Shown: positions 8,452-15,798, numbered from the stretch's first letter. The stretch: DNA of 38,636 nucleotides from Coriobacteriia bacterium (GCA_016933785.1 JAFGAG010000072.1:1-38636), one strand, 5' to 3'. The notes: generated from the sequence alone by a model not told the origin. Translations and numbers: made by a program.

Positions 8452-8471
8452 GAGATGCGATCGCGCCTGCC

Positions 8472-9359
8472 TCACCCGGCGTTCGGGAAGAACAGCGGTG
8501 CACCGAACTTCTCGACACCGTACTCGCCGATGATCGCCTGGGCCTCGTCACTGACGATCCAGTCGGCAAAGACCTGGGCGCCCTCCATGTTGGTGGCGTC
8601 GGTCACCGGGATGACACCATACTGGTTGAATAGTACCGCGTCACCCTCGCACAGGATCTCGAGCTGCAGGTCGTTGTTCATGTTCAGGTACGTGGCACGG
8701 TCGGTGAGTGTGTAGGCCGCCATCTCGGAGGCCATGGTGAGCACGTCGCCCATGCCCTTGCCGGCCGAGTTGTACCAGCCGCCGGCCGGTGTGATGGCAG
8801 ACTTCTCCCACAGCGCCTTCTCAGCCGTGTGCGTGCCGGATTCGTCGCCGCGCGAGATGAACGTTGCACCTGCATCGGAGATCTTCTTCAGTGAGTCGGC
8901 GACCGTGGCACCCTTGATCCCCGCAGGATCGGCGGCCGGGCCGACGATGATGAAGTCGTTGTACATGACGTCGTGGCGATCGATGCCGAAGCCGTCGGCC
9001 ACGAAGGCCTCCTCCTTGGCCTTGGCGTGCACCAGGAGCACATCGGCGTCCTTGTTCTGGCCGAGCTCGAGCGCTTCACCGGTACCCACGGCGATGACGT
9101 TCACCTTGTACTCCGGGTGCGCCTCCTCGAAGGCCGGGATCAGCACTTCGAACAGGCCGGAGTCCTGGGTGGACGTGGTGGACGCGAGGATGAGGTCGGT
9201 GGTCTCGATAGGCTCCTCGGCGACTGGCTCTTTCGCGGCGGGTTCCTCGGCGGCGGGCTCCTCTTCAGCCGCGCAGCCCGCGAGCGAGAACACGAGGGCG
9301 AACGCGAGGAAGACCACGCCGTAGCGCCGGATAGCCTTGCCCCTCAAGCGGTCGATCAT
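8472..9359 (-). CDS. tupA: Tungstate-binding lipoprotein
   Basis: A 295-residue substrate-binding lipoprotein. Signal peptide: two arginines, a hydrophobic stretch and the lipobox FSLAGC with the lipidated Cys at residue 29. A low-complexity acidic/proline linker (AEEEPAAEEPAAKEP) tethers the domain. The mature domain begins with LILASTTSTQDSGL, the TupA anion-binding signature, followed by VGTGEALELGQNKDADVLLVHAKA. Later FISRGDESGTHTAE is also typical. ATG 9359 is chosen because GGAAAGGAG sits 6 bases upstream; a longer frame to 9533 would run through the structured leader. This is the first gene after a probable Moco-type riboswitch and leads the transport and cofactor operon. Confidence 0.93.
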   Translation of the reverse strand: MIDRLRGKAIRRYGVVFLAFALVFSLAGCAAEEEPAAEEPAAKEPVAEEPIETTDLILASTTSTQDSGLFEVLIPAFEEAHPEYKVNVIAVGTGEALELGQNKDADVLLVHAKAKEEAFVADGFGIDRHDVMYNDFIIVGPAADPAGIKGATVADSLKKISDAGATFISRGDESGTHTAEKALWEKSAITPAGGWYNSAGKGMGDVLTMASEMAAYTLTDRATYLNMNNDLQLEILCEGDAVLFNQYGVIPVTDATNMEGAQVFADWIVSDEAQAIIGEYGVEKFGAPLFFPNAG

Positions 9360-9361
9360 GG

Positions 9362-9475
9362 AACGCTCCTTTCCAAGTCCGGGAGGCGGAGCCGTTTCTG
9401 GCTCCACCCTATGGGCCCCGTCGCCGTGGCGGCCGCTGTTCCGCGGTAGGCGTTGGGGGCTCGGAGGCTCACCGC
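9362..9475 (-). promoter_or_regulatory. Probable Moco-family (molybdenum/tungsten cofactor) riboswitch upstream of tupA
   Basis: On the minus strand the leader has the conserved core of Moco RNAs as I remember it from E. coli moaA. GCCTCC (9468-9463) is followed by a GCCCC (9460-9456)/GGGGC (9419-9415) stem. Inside it are a possible P3 (CGCC...GGCG) and a CCGC-GGAACA-GCGG hairpin. Next comes an 8-bp hairpin GTGGAGCC/GGCTCCGC closing on AGAAAC (9407-9386), then CCTCCCG and TTGGAAAGG. E. coli moaA has a hairpin in the same place followed by GCCTCCCG and TGGAAAGG. The tupA Shine-Dalgarno GGAAAGGAG (9374-9366) is the 3' edge of the motif, so ligand binding probably controls ribosome access. Tungsten-cofactor members are reported to lack P3; here a P3 seems present. 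Confidence 0.82.
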
Positions 9476-9505
9476 CCGCGCATCGGGCGCGGCACGATAA
9501 AGTGC

Positions 9506-9533
9506 ATCTTAGCGTAATACTCGGACGACGCAA
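9506..9533 (-). promoter_or_regulatory. Promoter candidate for the tup/cofactor operon
   Basis: On the minus strand TTGCGT (9533-9528) and TAAGAT (9511-9506) are separated by 16 bases. The implied start near 9499 leaves a leader of about 140 bases that would contain the whole riboswitch-like element. No operator-like palindrome overlaps it. Confidence 0.5.
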
Positions 9534-9554
9534 GCGGCACAGGGCCCGGCCGAT

Positions 9555-9578
9555 GGGCGCAATCGCTAGAGTGCGCCC
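9555..9578 (-). terminator. Stem-loop at the end of the LysR gene
   Basis: GGGCGCA (9555-9561) and TGCGCCC (9572-9578) form a 7-bp perfect inverted repeat that spans the LysR stop codon. No T-run follows, so it may be a weak terminator separating the LysR gene from the tup promoter. Confidence 0.45.
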
Positions 9579-10453
9579 CTGAGATGATCCGCGAGCGCAT
9601 CCGCAGCCCTCGTGAGAGACGTGCGGGGAAGCACGAGGAAGAGCGGCCGCGCTACCGGGAATCCGGCGCCCGGGACAAGAGCGACCGTGCCCAGCTCGAG
9701 CGCCTTCTCGGCGACCTGCCTGCTCACGATTCCGAGGCCCATGCCCCCCTCGACCGCGCTCACGATCGCTTCATTCGTGCCGAGCTCCATGACGATCGCG
9801 AGATCGGCAGGGTCCACGCCGCTGCGCCGGATGATCTCTTCGGCGGCGATACGGGTCCCTGACCCGGCCTCCCGGACGATGAAGGGCTCGCCGGCCGCGT
9901 CGGAGAACGTGACCGCAGGACCACCGGCCAGCTTGTGCTTCGCCGGGCAGATGAGCACGAGCTCGTCGGTCCCGAGCGGCTCGTAGCGGACGCGAGCGCC
10001 GGGGACCTCCGCCCCCGTCATCCCGAGATCGGCCTCGCCGCGGGCGACATGCTCCACCACATCGGCCGAGTCATAGACCCGAAGGGTGGCGCCGACCTTC
10101 GGGTACGCCCGAAGGAAGGTGCCGAGTATGCGTGGGAGCAGATACTGACCCGGAGTGGTCGAGGCGGCGATGGTGATCCGCCCGGTGACGACGTCACCCA
10201 TCGACTCGATGGCGTGATGGGCCTCGTCCACCTCGGCGAGGATCCGCCGAGCGTAGGGCACGAGCATCTCCCCCGCCTCCGTGAGGCCGATCTTGCGGTA
10301 ACCGCGATCGAAGAGCGTCGCTCCTACGTCGGACTCCAGGGACTGCACGTGCATGGTCGCCGCCGGTTGTGAGATGCCGAGCGTGCGAGCGGCATCGGAG
10401 AACGAGCGATGGTCGACCACCGCTATGAAGGTCTTCAGCTGGCTGATGTTCAC
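9566..10453 (-). CDS. LysR-family transcriptional regulator
   Basis: A 295-residue LysR regulator. The N-terminal winged helix-turn-helix is clear (ISQLKTFIAVVDHRSFSDAA, then ISQPAATMHVQSLE and LFDRG). The effector domain begins about residue 90 with ITIAASTTPGQYLLPRIL, a pattern close to CysL-like and selenium- or sulfur-metabolism-associated LysR proteins, and ends normally. GTG 10453 is preferred because AGGGAG precedes it, whereas the ATG 24 bases upstream has no ribosome site. It is divergent from fur and upstream of tupA on the same strand, so it may control the tup operon or itself. The effector is unknown; an oxyanion or sulfur compound would suit the context, but this is inference. 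Confidence 0.9.
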   Translation of the reverse strand: MNISQLKTFIAVVDHRSFSDAARTLGISQPAATMHVQSLESDVGATLFDRGYRKIGLTEAGEMLVPYARRILAEVDEAHHAIESMGDVVTGRITIAASTTPGQYLLPRILGTFLRAYPKVGATLRVYDSADVVEHVARGEADLGMTGAEVPGARVRYEPLGTDELVLICPAKHKLAGGPAVTFSDAAGEPFIVREAGSGTRIAAEEIIRRSGVDPADLAIVMELGTNEAIVSAVEGGMGLGIVSRQVAEKALELGTVALVPGAGFPVARPLFLVLPRTSLTRAADALADHLRGAL

Positions 10454-10500
10454 GGGCGGCTCCCTCTCCGGGTGCATTCATGCTAACCCACAGCCGGGAC

Positions 10501-10528
10501 TTGCGGGAATCGGGCGGTATGCGATACT
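10501..10528 (+). promoter_or_regulatory. Promoter candidate for the fur-cbiMQO operon
   Basis: TTGCGG (10501-10506) and GATACT (10523-10528) are 16 bases apart. The implied start point near 10535 falls inside the adjacent palindrome, the geometry expected for repression. Confidence 0.5.
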
Positions 10529-10532
10529 CATG

Positions 10533-10555
10533 AAAGTGAGATTGATTCTCACTTT
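10533..10555 (+). promoter_or_regulatory. Fur-family operator (palindrome)
   Basis: AAAGTGAG (10533-10540) and CTCACTTT (10548-10555) are perfect inverted arms around a 7-base ATTGATT centre. The inner TGAGATTGATTCTCA resembles Fur-type boxes. It lies 10 bases before the fur ATG and over the predicted transcription start, so autoregulation by the encoded Fur protein is the simplest reading. Confidence 0.75.
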
Positions 10556-10565
10556 GGGAGGACCG

Positions 10566-11012
10566 ATGAGTTCGCGCCGCACAATCCGCTCCACCGAACC
10601 CATGGCGCTCTACGGCCGCGGGCGCGTCAGCGCACAGCGAGCAGCGATCGCGAAAGCCGCCGAGGCGATGAGCGGCGCCTTCGTCGCAGAGGAGCTGCAC
10701 CGAGCGGTCACCTCCGTGGAACCCGGGATAGGACTGGCGACGGTCTACCGGGCCATAAGCGCCATGCAGTCGGCCGGGACGCTCGTGACCGTCGGCGAGC
10801 GTGACGGCTGCGCCCTGCTCGCGATCTGTGTGCGCGGCGACCACCATCACCACCTCGTCTGCACCGAGTGCGGCGCCGTGGTAGGTATCGACTGTCCTAT
10901 CGACGAGACCACGATGCGCGCGGCGGCGCGCGAGGGTCATCTCGTGACGAGTCACCAGATCGTCCTCTACGGGCTGTGCGCCCGATGCCGGGCCCGGACG
11001 GAGAACACCTGA
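10566..11012 (+). CDS. Fur-family metalloregulator
   Basis: A 148-residue Fur-family repressor. The DNA-binding domain occupies roughly residues 15-80, with SAQRAAIAKAAEAM, ELHRAV, and IGLATVYRAISAMQSAG, where the TVYR recognition helix is diagnostic. The dimerisation domain shows GDHHHHLVCTECG (metal site histidines and first CxxC) and CARCRA (second CxxC), so a structural zinc site is complete. Whether it senses iron, zinc, nickel or another metal cannot be read from the sequence. ATG 10566 follows GGGAGG; a frame extending upstream to 10353 would run through the promoter and operator. It is the first gene of an operon with an ECF metal transporter (TGATG overlap to cbiM), so it probably represses that transporter in response to the transported metal. 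Confidence 0.92.
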   Translation: MSSRRTIRSTEPMALYGRGRVSAQRAAIAKAAEAMSGAFVAEELHRAVTSVEPGIGLATVYRAISAMQSAGTLVTVGERDGCALLAICVRGDHHHHLVCTECGAVVGIDCPIDETTMRAAAREGHLVTSHQIVLYGLCARCRARTENT

Positions 11013-11851
11013 TGTCACACATACACATCCCCGACGGAGTGCTGCCCTGGTGGTTGTGGCTTTCGGGCTGGATCGCCGCCACGGTGCTCATCGGCATCGC
11101 CGCGGATCGCGCCACGCGCTCGGGCTCCAGGCGGGCGGTCCCGCTCATCGGGGCCGTGTCGGCGCTCGTACTCGTGGCGATGTCGAGCGAGATCGTGCCG
11201 ATCGCCTATCACGTGAACCTCACCGTGATCGCAGGCGTGCTTCTCGGGCCATGGCTGGGATTGATCGCGGCGTTCATCGTGGTGCTCGTGCTCGCACTCC
11301 TCGGGCATGGTGGTGTCACGGTGGTCGGACTCAACGCACTCGTCATCGGCACCGAGATCGCACTCGGCTGGGCACTCGTACGCACGGGGGTGCGGCTCGC
11401 TGGCCTCAAGAGGATCCGTCCGGTCGCGGCCGTCTCGACGGTGCTCACGCTCGCGGTGACCACCACGATGCTCGTGGGCATCGTCGCGCTCGCAGGGGCC
11501 CCGGCCACCGGACGTGAGACCGGCGCACTCGATGCCGAGACGCTGGAGTTCCGGAACCCGCTCTCAGGCGGTCTGTTCTCGATCGGCCTCCTCGGAGGCC
11601 ACGACCACGAGCACGCGGAGGACGAGCACGAGGGCGAGCACGCCGAGGACGAGCACGAGGGCGAGACGCTCGCAGTGTCGCGCTTCGCGGCGGTGGTCTA
11701 CACGCTTGGCCCGATCGGCTGGCTGCTCGAGGCGCTCGTGACGGCCGCCGTTCTGGGATATGTGGGCAAGGTCCGGCCGGGACTGCTCTTCGGCGGCCAG
11801 GGCGTGCAGGGTCGCGTGGGGCGCATCGGCGACGAACACGGAGGTCGCTGA
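11012..11851 (+). CDS. cbiM: ECF-type cobalt/nickel transporter substrate-binding membrane component (CbiM-like)
   Basis: A 279-residue CbiM-type membrane protein. It begins MSHIHIPDGVLP, in which the early histidines chelate the metal in CbiM/NikM, and has about seven hydrophobic segments. The SSEIVPIAYHVNLTVIAGVLLGPWLG region matches the conserved CbiM core. A hydrophilic, histidine- and acid-rich loop near residues 195-220 contains two copies of EHAEDEHEG before the last membrane segment. No CbiN is seen. The start overlaps the fur stop as TGATG. Cobalt and nickel are the family substrates; the His-rich loop and linked Fur protein also allow zinc. Substrate is therefore uncertain, though the transporter class is secure. 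Confidence 0.9.
   Translation: MSHIHIPDGVLPWWLWLSGWIAATVLIGIAADRATRSGSRRAVPLIGAVSALVLVAMSSEIVPIAYHVNLTVIAGVLLGPWLGLIAAFIVVLVLALLGHGGVTVVGLNALVIGTEIALGWALVRTGVRLAGLKRIRPVAAVSTVLTLAVTTTMLVGIVALAGAPATGRETGALDAETLEFRNPLSGGLFSIGLLGGHDHEHAEDEHEGEHAEDEHEGETLAVSRFAAVVYTLGPIGWLLEALVTAAVLGYVGKVRPGLLFGGQGVQGRVGRIGDEHGGR
11609..11662 (+). repeat. Two tandem 27-bp copies encoding the His/Glu-rich loop of CbiM
   Basis: Two adjacent 27-base units (11609-11635 and 11636-11662), starting GAGCACGC and ending GAGGGC, differ at one position. They translate to EHAEDEHEG twice at residues 200-217. This is a recent in-frame duplication that may vary in copy number among strains and would change loop metal capacity. 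Confidence 0.85.
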
Positions 11852-12645
11852 TGGACGTCACCGCCGTCGACCGCTCGGCCGTCTCGGGCGACACTCTGCT
11901 GCATCACGCCGCACCCGCGAGCAAGCTCGCGGCGACCGGACTGCTGCTCGGTGCCGTGATGGCAGTGAACGATCCGCTCGTGGCCGCAGGCGTTGCGCTC
12001 TCGCTCACGGGTGCGGGCGCCGCCGTAGGGTTGCCGCTCAGGAAGATGCTGCCGCTCGCACTCTATCCCGCGCTCTTCGCGCTCATCTTCGCGTTCGCCG
12101 CCGCCCCGGGGCCGGTGACCGGCGCAGTGGTGGTTCTCAAAGCCGTCACGGCCGCACTCGCCGTCGTGACGCTCATGTTCTCGACCCCCTACCCGCAGGT
12201 CTTCGCCCCGATCCAGCGCGTGACACCCCAGGTCGTGGGTGACGCACTCCTGATGACGTACCGGTCGCTCTTCATCCTCGCCGAGAAGTTCGCCGATCTC
12301 ACCCGGGCGGTGCGGCTGCGCGCGGGGCTGTCTGCACGGCAGCCCGTGCGATCAGCGCAGGCCACCATCCGCGCGCTCGGTGGACTGCTCTTGTACTCGC
12401 TCGACCTCTCGCAGCGGGAGTACGACATCCTGTACCTTCGCGGTTACGAGGGCGGGCTCCGCGTCACCACACGACGGAGCGTCGACCACAAAGCGGACAC
12501 GGCGGCCGTGCTGTACGCCGCACTGATCCTGGCGGTCGTTCTTGCCTTCCGTATGACGCCGGCACTCTCGGGCTACTCGTGGCTCGTGACCGTCGCAGGT
12601 GCGGTGGACCTCCTCACGGGACTGTCGATCGGACGGAGACGCTGA
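11851..12645 (+). CDS. cbiQ: ECF transporter transmembrane (T) component, CbiQ-like
   Basis: A 264-residue EcfT/CbiQ family membrane protein. Hydrophobic segments lie near residues 28-48, 68-85, 90-110, 218-235 and 240-258. A cytoplasmic coupling region around residues 140-200 includes ALLMTYRSLFILAEKFADL, VRLRAGL and ILYLRGYEG; the Arg-containing short motifs there correspond to the coupling helices that dock on the ATPase. ATG 11851 overlaps the cbiM stop (TGATG), and its own stop overlaps cbiO in the same way. It would join CbiM to the CbiO ATPase. Confidence 0.9.
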   Translation: MDVTAVDRSAVSGDTLLHHAAPASKLAATGLLLGAVMAVNDPLVAAGVALSLTGAGAAVGLPLRKMLPLALYPALFALIFAFAAAPGPVTGAVVVLKAVTAALAVVTLMFSTPYPQVFAPIQRVTPQVVGDALLMTYRSLFILAEKFADLTRAVRLRAGLSARQPVRSAQATIRALGGLLLYSLDLSQREYDILYLRGYEGGLRVTTRRSVDHKADTAAVLYAALILAVVLAFRMTPALSGYSWLVTVAGAVDLLTGLSIGRRR

Positions 12646-13526
12646 TGCCCAAGCACACCCACGACCACGGCCGCCTCGCGGATGCCAAGGAGATCATCAG
12701 GATCAGCTGCGTGCGACACACGTACGAGGACGGCACGAGCGTGCACCTGTGTGGGCTCGACTTCCTCGCGCACACTGGCGCGCGGGTGGCCGTGCTCGGC
12801 CCCAACGGGTCGGGCAAGACGACGATGCTCTACCACATCCTGGGACTCATGAAGCCGCAGGAAGGTGCAGTGACGGTCTTTGGAGTGTCGCCCTCGGAGC
12901 AGTGGCCCACGATCCGGAGGCGCATCGGTGTGGTACTGCAGAACGTCGACGAGCAACTGCTCGCACCCACGGTCATCGACGACGTGATGTTCTCGCCGCG
13001 GCAGTACGGGATGACCGAGGCGGACGCGCTCGCGGCGGCGCACCGCGCGCTCGACCTGCTCGGGATCAACGACCTCGCCGATCGCGTACCGCACAACCTC
13101 TCGGGTGGCGAGAAACGCAAGGTGGCGCTCGCCGGTGCGCTCGTGATGGATCCAGAGCTGCTCATACTCGATGAGCCGTTCGAGGGACTCGACCCCAAGT
13201 CGCGCTCAGGGTTGCTCGCTCTGCTGGACCAGCTTGCACGGGAGCGGAACATGACGATCGTGATGTCCACACACGACATCGACTCCGTGCCCGAGTTCGC
13301 CGACTACGCGTACGTACTTGCCCCAGGCGGGCGGATCGCACTCTCGGGAACGCCGGAGGAACTGTTCTCGCACGCAGACGTGCTGGCGGAGGGCAATGTG
13401 ACCCCGCCGATCCTCGCCGAGTTGTTCGCACGCCTGCGCGCGGCGGATGCCACAGCTCCGGCGCCCGCGCTCTCGGTCGCCGACGCGGTCGACGCGCTCA
13501 CCGCGTGGAAAGGCTGCACCGAGTAG
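12645..13526 (+). CDS. cbiO: ECF transporter ATP-binding component, CbiO-like
   Basis: A 293-residue ABC ATPase. Walker A GPNGSGKTT (about residues 49-57), Q-loop QNVDEQLLAPTV, which is typical of CbiO/EcfA proteins, signature LSGGEKRKVALAGAL, Walker B LLILDEPFEGLD and switch His in STHDIDS are all intact. The N-terminus starts MPKHTHDHGR, a short histidine-rich patch not needed for ATPase function that may bind the metal. The family length is usually 260-290. TGATG overlap with cbiQ completes the four-gene operon. It converges on the 81-residue gene with a 30-base gap. Confidence 0.93.
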   Translation: MPKHTHDHGRLADAKEIIRISCVRHTYEDGTSVHLCGLDFLAHTGARVAVLGPNGSGKTTMLYHILGLMKPQEGAVTVFGVSPSEQWPTIRRRIGVVLQNVDEQLLAPTVIDDVMFSPRQYGMTEADALAAAHRALDLLGINDLADRVPHNLSGGEKRKVALAGALVMDPELLILDEPFEGLDPKSRSGLLALLDQLARERNMTIVMSTHDIDSVPEFADYAYVLAPGGRIALSGTPEELFSHADVLAEGNVTPPILAELFARLRAADATAPAPALSVADAVDALTAWKGCTE

Positions 13527-13556
13527 CTCCGCAGTGATGAACGTACGTGACTGCGC

Positions 13557-13802
13557 CTACTCCTCCACCGGAAAGATCGCGGTGATGCCGTCGCGCGCGA
13601 TCACGATGAACGGCGGCGTGGCGACGAGGCGGTCATCCTCCACGCGGTGGATCGAGGCATCGGTCACGGCGTAGAAGTCCTTGTTCTTCGCATTCAGTGA
13701 GTCCGAGAGACGTGCGCCCTCGAGGATATGCATATCGCCCTCGATGCGATGGTCCTTCGTGATGATCATGACGCGGATGGTGTCCTTCTTGGTGATCGTC
13801 AT
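13557..13802 (-). CDS. Small conserved-looking 81-residue protein (DUF6812-like?), function unknown
   Basis: An 81-residue soluble, beta-rich protein. It starts at ATG 13802 with GGAGG 7 bases upstream. Its features are TIRVMIITKDHRIEGDMHI, RLSDSLNAKNKDFYAVTDASI and a hydrophobic end. The pattern HRIEG...RLSD.LN...F..TDA is one I associate with small Actinobacteria proteins of the DUF6812 type; that match is from memory and weak. No catalytic motif is visible. Its start lies 11 bases after the stop of a 37-codon frame upstream, whose stop codon overlaps this gene's ribosome site, so the two are probably co-translated. It converges on cbiO. Confidence 0.8.
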   Translation of the reverse strand: MTITKKDTIRVMIITKDHRIEGDMHILEGARLSDSLNAKNKDFYAVTDASIHRVEDDRLVATPPFIVIARDGITAIFPVEE

Positions 13803-13813
13803 GCCCGTGCCTC

Positions 13814-13927
13814 CTAATGCCGAACCGCATGTGTGCCCGCCCAGTTCTTCCGGATGATCGTGCCTGCGTGCTCGCCGCGAAGCGCACGGGTGAGGTTGCC
13901 GCGCTCGAGCCCATCGACCATCTGCAC
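13814..13927 (-). pseudogene. 37-codon frame resembling the C-terminus of a UMP-kinase-like protein
   Basis: From GTG 13927 (or ATG 13921) the frame reads VQMVDGLERGNLTRALRGEH and then AGTIIRKNW, ending in TAG at 13814. The GNLTRALRGEHAGTII stretch looks like the last strand and helix of PyrH-type amino acid kinases, which end in patterns such as GNIxRAVRGExxGTL. An in-frame stop lies two codons upstream, so no full kinase is present. Either it is a gene remnant or a real short peptide: TACAAT (13941-13936) ends 8 bases before the GTG, as for a leaderless message, and the TAG overlaps the ribosome site of the next gene. Low certainty. Confidence 0.4.
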
Positions 13928-13935
13928 GCGATCCT

Positions 13936-13941
13936 ATTGTA
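13936..13941 (-). promoter_or_regulatory. -10 element candidate for a leaderless transcript
   Basis: TACAAT on the minus strand, with a poor -35 (CCTGGC at a 17-base spacing). The implied start point coincides with the GTG at 13927. It is also the only promoter-like site seen ahead of the 81-residue gene. Confidence 0.4.
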
Positions 13942-13986
13942 CGCCACCGGCCGCCGTGGCCAGGAGCGACGCGTGCAGCCGCAAGC

Positions 13987-15696
13987 CTACTCGAGCGCCA
14001 GCGACACCGCCGATTTCACATCGGCGCAGACTGCGGCCCCTCCGCCAAGGAAGCGTGCAGAGCGGACCACCGCCTTGTTCGCCACGAGGCACCCCCGGGC
14101 CGCCGGTGCGAGCGCAGCCGCCCGGGTGAGCAGCATCACGGAGCCGAGCCTACCCTGGAGCGCACCCCCGGCGAGCGCGTCGGGGAAGTCCTGGCCTGTG
14201 GCGATCGCGACTCCGTCCCAGTGCAGACCCTGGTCTGCCGCATAGCCGGCGACGACCGCGGCGGTCGCGTAGCGATCGTCACCGCTCAGCCGCGTCACTG
14301 CATCTTCACCGAGGCTGACGGTGAGACCTGCGACCACCCCATCGGATACGACGGAGGCCCCGCCGAGTACCAGTACCCGTGTGGCTCCGATCTCTCCAAG
14401 CGCCAGAGCGGTCGACTCCGGCAGCTCGTCCGGATCAGTCAGCAGGAGCGGCCATCGCTTCGCCACGCAGAGTGGAGAAGCGGCGAGCGCATCGGGGAAG
14501 TCTGTGCCGGTGGCGATGAAGCACGTCCCGTCGTAGGCGTCTCCGGATGCGGCAGCCACTGCTCGGGCGATCGATTCGGCAGTCTCATAGCGATCCGAAC
14601 CGCCGATCCGTTGCACCGCGTCCTCACCGAGCACGCCTCTGAGACAGGCCTCGACGGACGGGCCGACAGCCCCCTCGCCGCCAATGATCACCGCCGAGGT
14701 GGCTCCAAGCCGTTCGATCTCAGCCAGGACGGCTGCCGGAAGCGACCCACCGCGCGTGAGCAGGATGGGGGCGTTGCGGACGCCGGCAAGCGCTGCTCCA
14801 CCGAGGGCGTCAGGCCAGTTCTCACCGGTCGCGATGACGACACACGACGCCTTGGCGAACGAGGCCTGGCTCATCCGTATCGCGGTCTCATACCGATCGG
14901 GGCCCGCTACGGTGGTGAAGGCGACATCGGGATCGATCGCCTCCGGATCGATCGTGAAGACAGCAGTCGTGGTGGATGAGTTGCCGGACATGTCGGTCGC
15001 GGTGACCGAGAGGGTGTGCTCGCCGGGGGCGTCGACGAGACCACCGGAGCCGAACGCTGTCCCATCCAGCATGCCGGTAACCGACTTCAGCGCGGCGTCC
15101 TTCGCCATGAACTCGGGCGTGATACCCAAGGCGTAGACACCGCCGTCCTTCACGCACGAGAGCGTGATCGCCGGAGCGGTCGTGTCGGGCAAGACATCGC
15201 GGAAGTGGATGTAGCCGGACGGCTCGGCCGCCGGTATCATACGCCGGTTGTACTGGAGCCGCAGCCCGTAGTTGTACTCTTCGACCACGACAGTGCCATC
15301 ACTGTTGACGGCTTCGACATACGCGACATGCCCGAGCGCACTCACCGTCCCCGCCGCCCACCAGGCGATCGCTCCGACAGCCGGGGTGCTGTTCACCGGA
15401 TAGCCGAGGACGAGCGCGTTCGCCCCCCAGTTGCCAGCATTGCCCCAGCGGCCGCCATCCATGAAGTTGTAGAAGCTGCCCATGCCCGCGTTGCGGTTCA
15501 TACGCCACGCCACGAACGACGTGCAGTAACGGTAGTAGAAGCCCCAGGGGTCGACCGCGCCAGGGTCGGCCGCGGGATACGGGTAGTCGTCGGCCGCGAA
15601 CGCAGCCGCGGGCGACACCAGCAGGACGATCGCGACCAGGACGGCGACCGTCATGTCCAGGTACCTATGCGCCTGAAGACCTCTGATCGCTACCAC
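13987..15696 (-). CDS. Secreted CHAP-domain protein with three cell-wall-binding type 2 repeats
   Basis: A 569-residue exported protein. A signal peptide (hydrophobic MTVAVLVAIVLLVSPAAAFA, cleavage near AFA-A) is followed by a CHAP amidase/peptidase-like domain with the nucleophile Cys in YRYCTSFVAWRMN (C58) and the partner His in GHVAYVE (H123). An Ig-like beta domain follows around residues 180-260 (DTTAPAITL...ATDMSGN). The C-terminus carries three CWB2 repeats, each starting with a DRYxTA motif (AGPDRYETA, GGSDRYETA, SGDDRYATA), the fold that anchors proteins to wall polymers. It is probably a peptidoglycan hydrolase. Start is GTG 15696 or ATG 15654; neither has a strong ribosome site. 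It is divergent from the SDR gene. Confidence 0.9.
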   Translation of the reverse strand: MVAIRGLQAHRYLDMTVAVLVAIVLLVSPAAAFAADDYPYPAADPGAVDPWGFYYRYCTSFVAWRMNRNAGMGSFYNFMDGGRWGNAGNWGANALVLGYPVNSTPAVGAIAWWAAGTVSALGHVAYVEAVNSDGTVVVEEYNYGLRLQYNRRMIPAAEPSGYIHFRDVLPDTTAPAITLSCVKDGGVYALGITPEFMAKDAALKSVTGMLDGTAFGSGGLVDAPGEHTLSVTATDMSGNSSTTTAVFTIDPEAIDPDVAFTTVAGPDRYETAIRMSQASFAKASCVVIATGENWPDALGGAALAGVRNAPILLTRGGSLPAAVLAEIERLGATSAVIIGGEGAVGPSVEACLRGVLGEDAVQRIGGSDRYETAESIARAVAAASGDAYDGTCFIATGTDFPDALAASPLCVAKRWPLLLTDPDELPESTALALGEIGATRVLVLGGASVVSDGVVAGLTVSLGEDAVTRLSGDDRYATAAVVAGYAADQGLHWDGVAIATGQDFPDALAGGALQGRLGSVMLLTRAAALAPAARGCLVANKAVVRSARFLGGGAAVCADVKSAVSLALE

Positions 15697-15770
15697 CGTC
15701 CCGAAAGCCTATCGTGTCCCAGCCATTCTAGGTGAGTGCTGAGGCAGCGCAAACCGCGAGGCGCAGGACG

Positions 15771-15798
15771 GACCCGCACCGCAGACAGCATGCGGGTC
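15771..15798. promoter_or_regulatory. Inverted repeat in the divergent region between the CHAP protein and SDR genes
   Basis: GACCCGCA (15771-15778) and TGCGGGTC (15791-15798) are perfect 8-base arms with a 12-base spacer. It lies 51 bases upstream of the SDR ATG and could be an operator or a leader hairpin. No regulator is adjacent. Confidence 0.4.

Noticed and set aside
10478-10565. Cobalamin riboswitch ahead of the cbiMQO operon
   Set aside because: The whole fur-LysR intergenic region is about 110 bases and is filled by a promoter and a palindromic Fur-type site. It is too short for a B12 aptamer.
13987-15696. S-layer protein call for the cell-wall-binding gene
   Set aside because: The N-terminal domain has a CHAP Cys/His pair, so a wall hydrolase is more specific than a structural layer protein.
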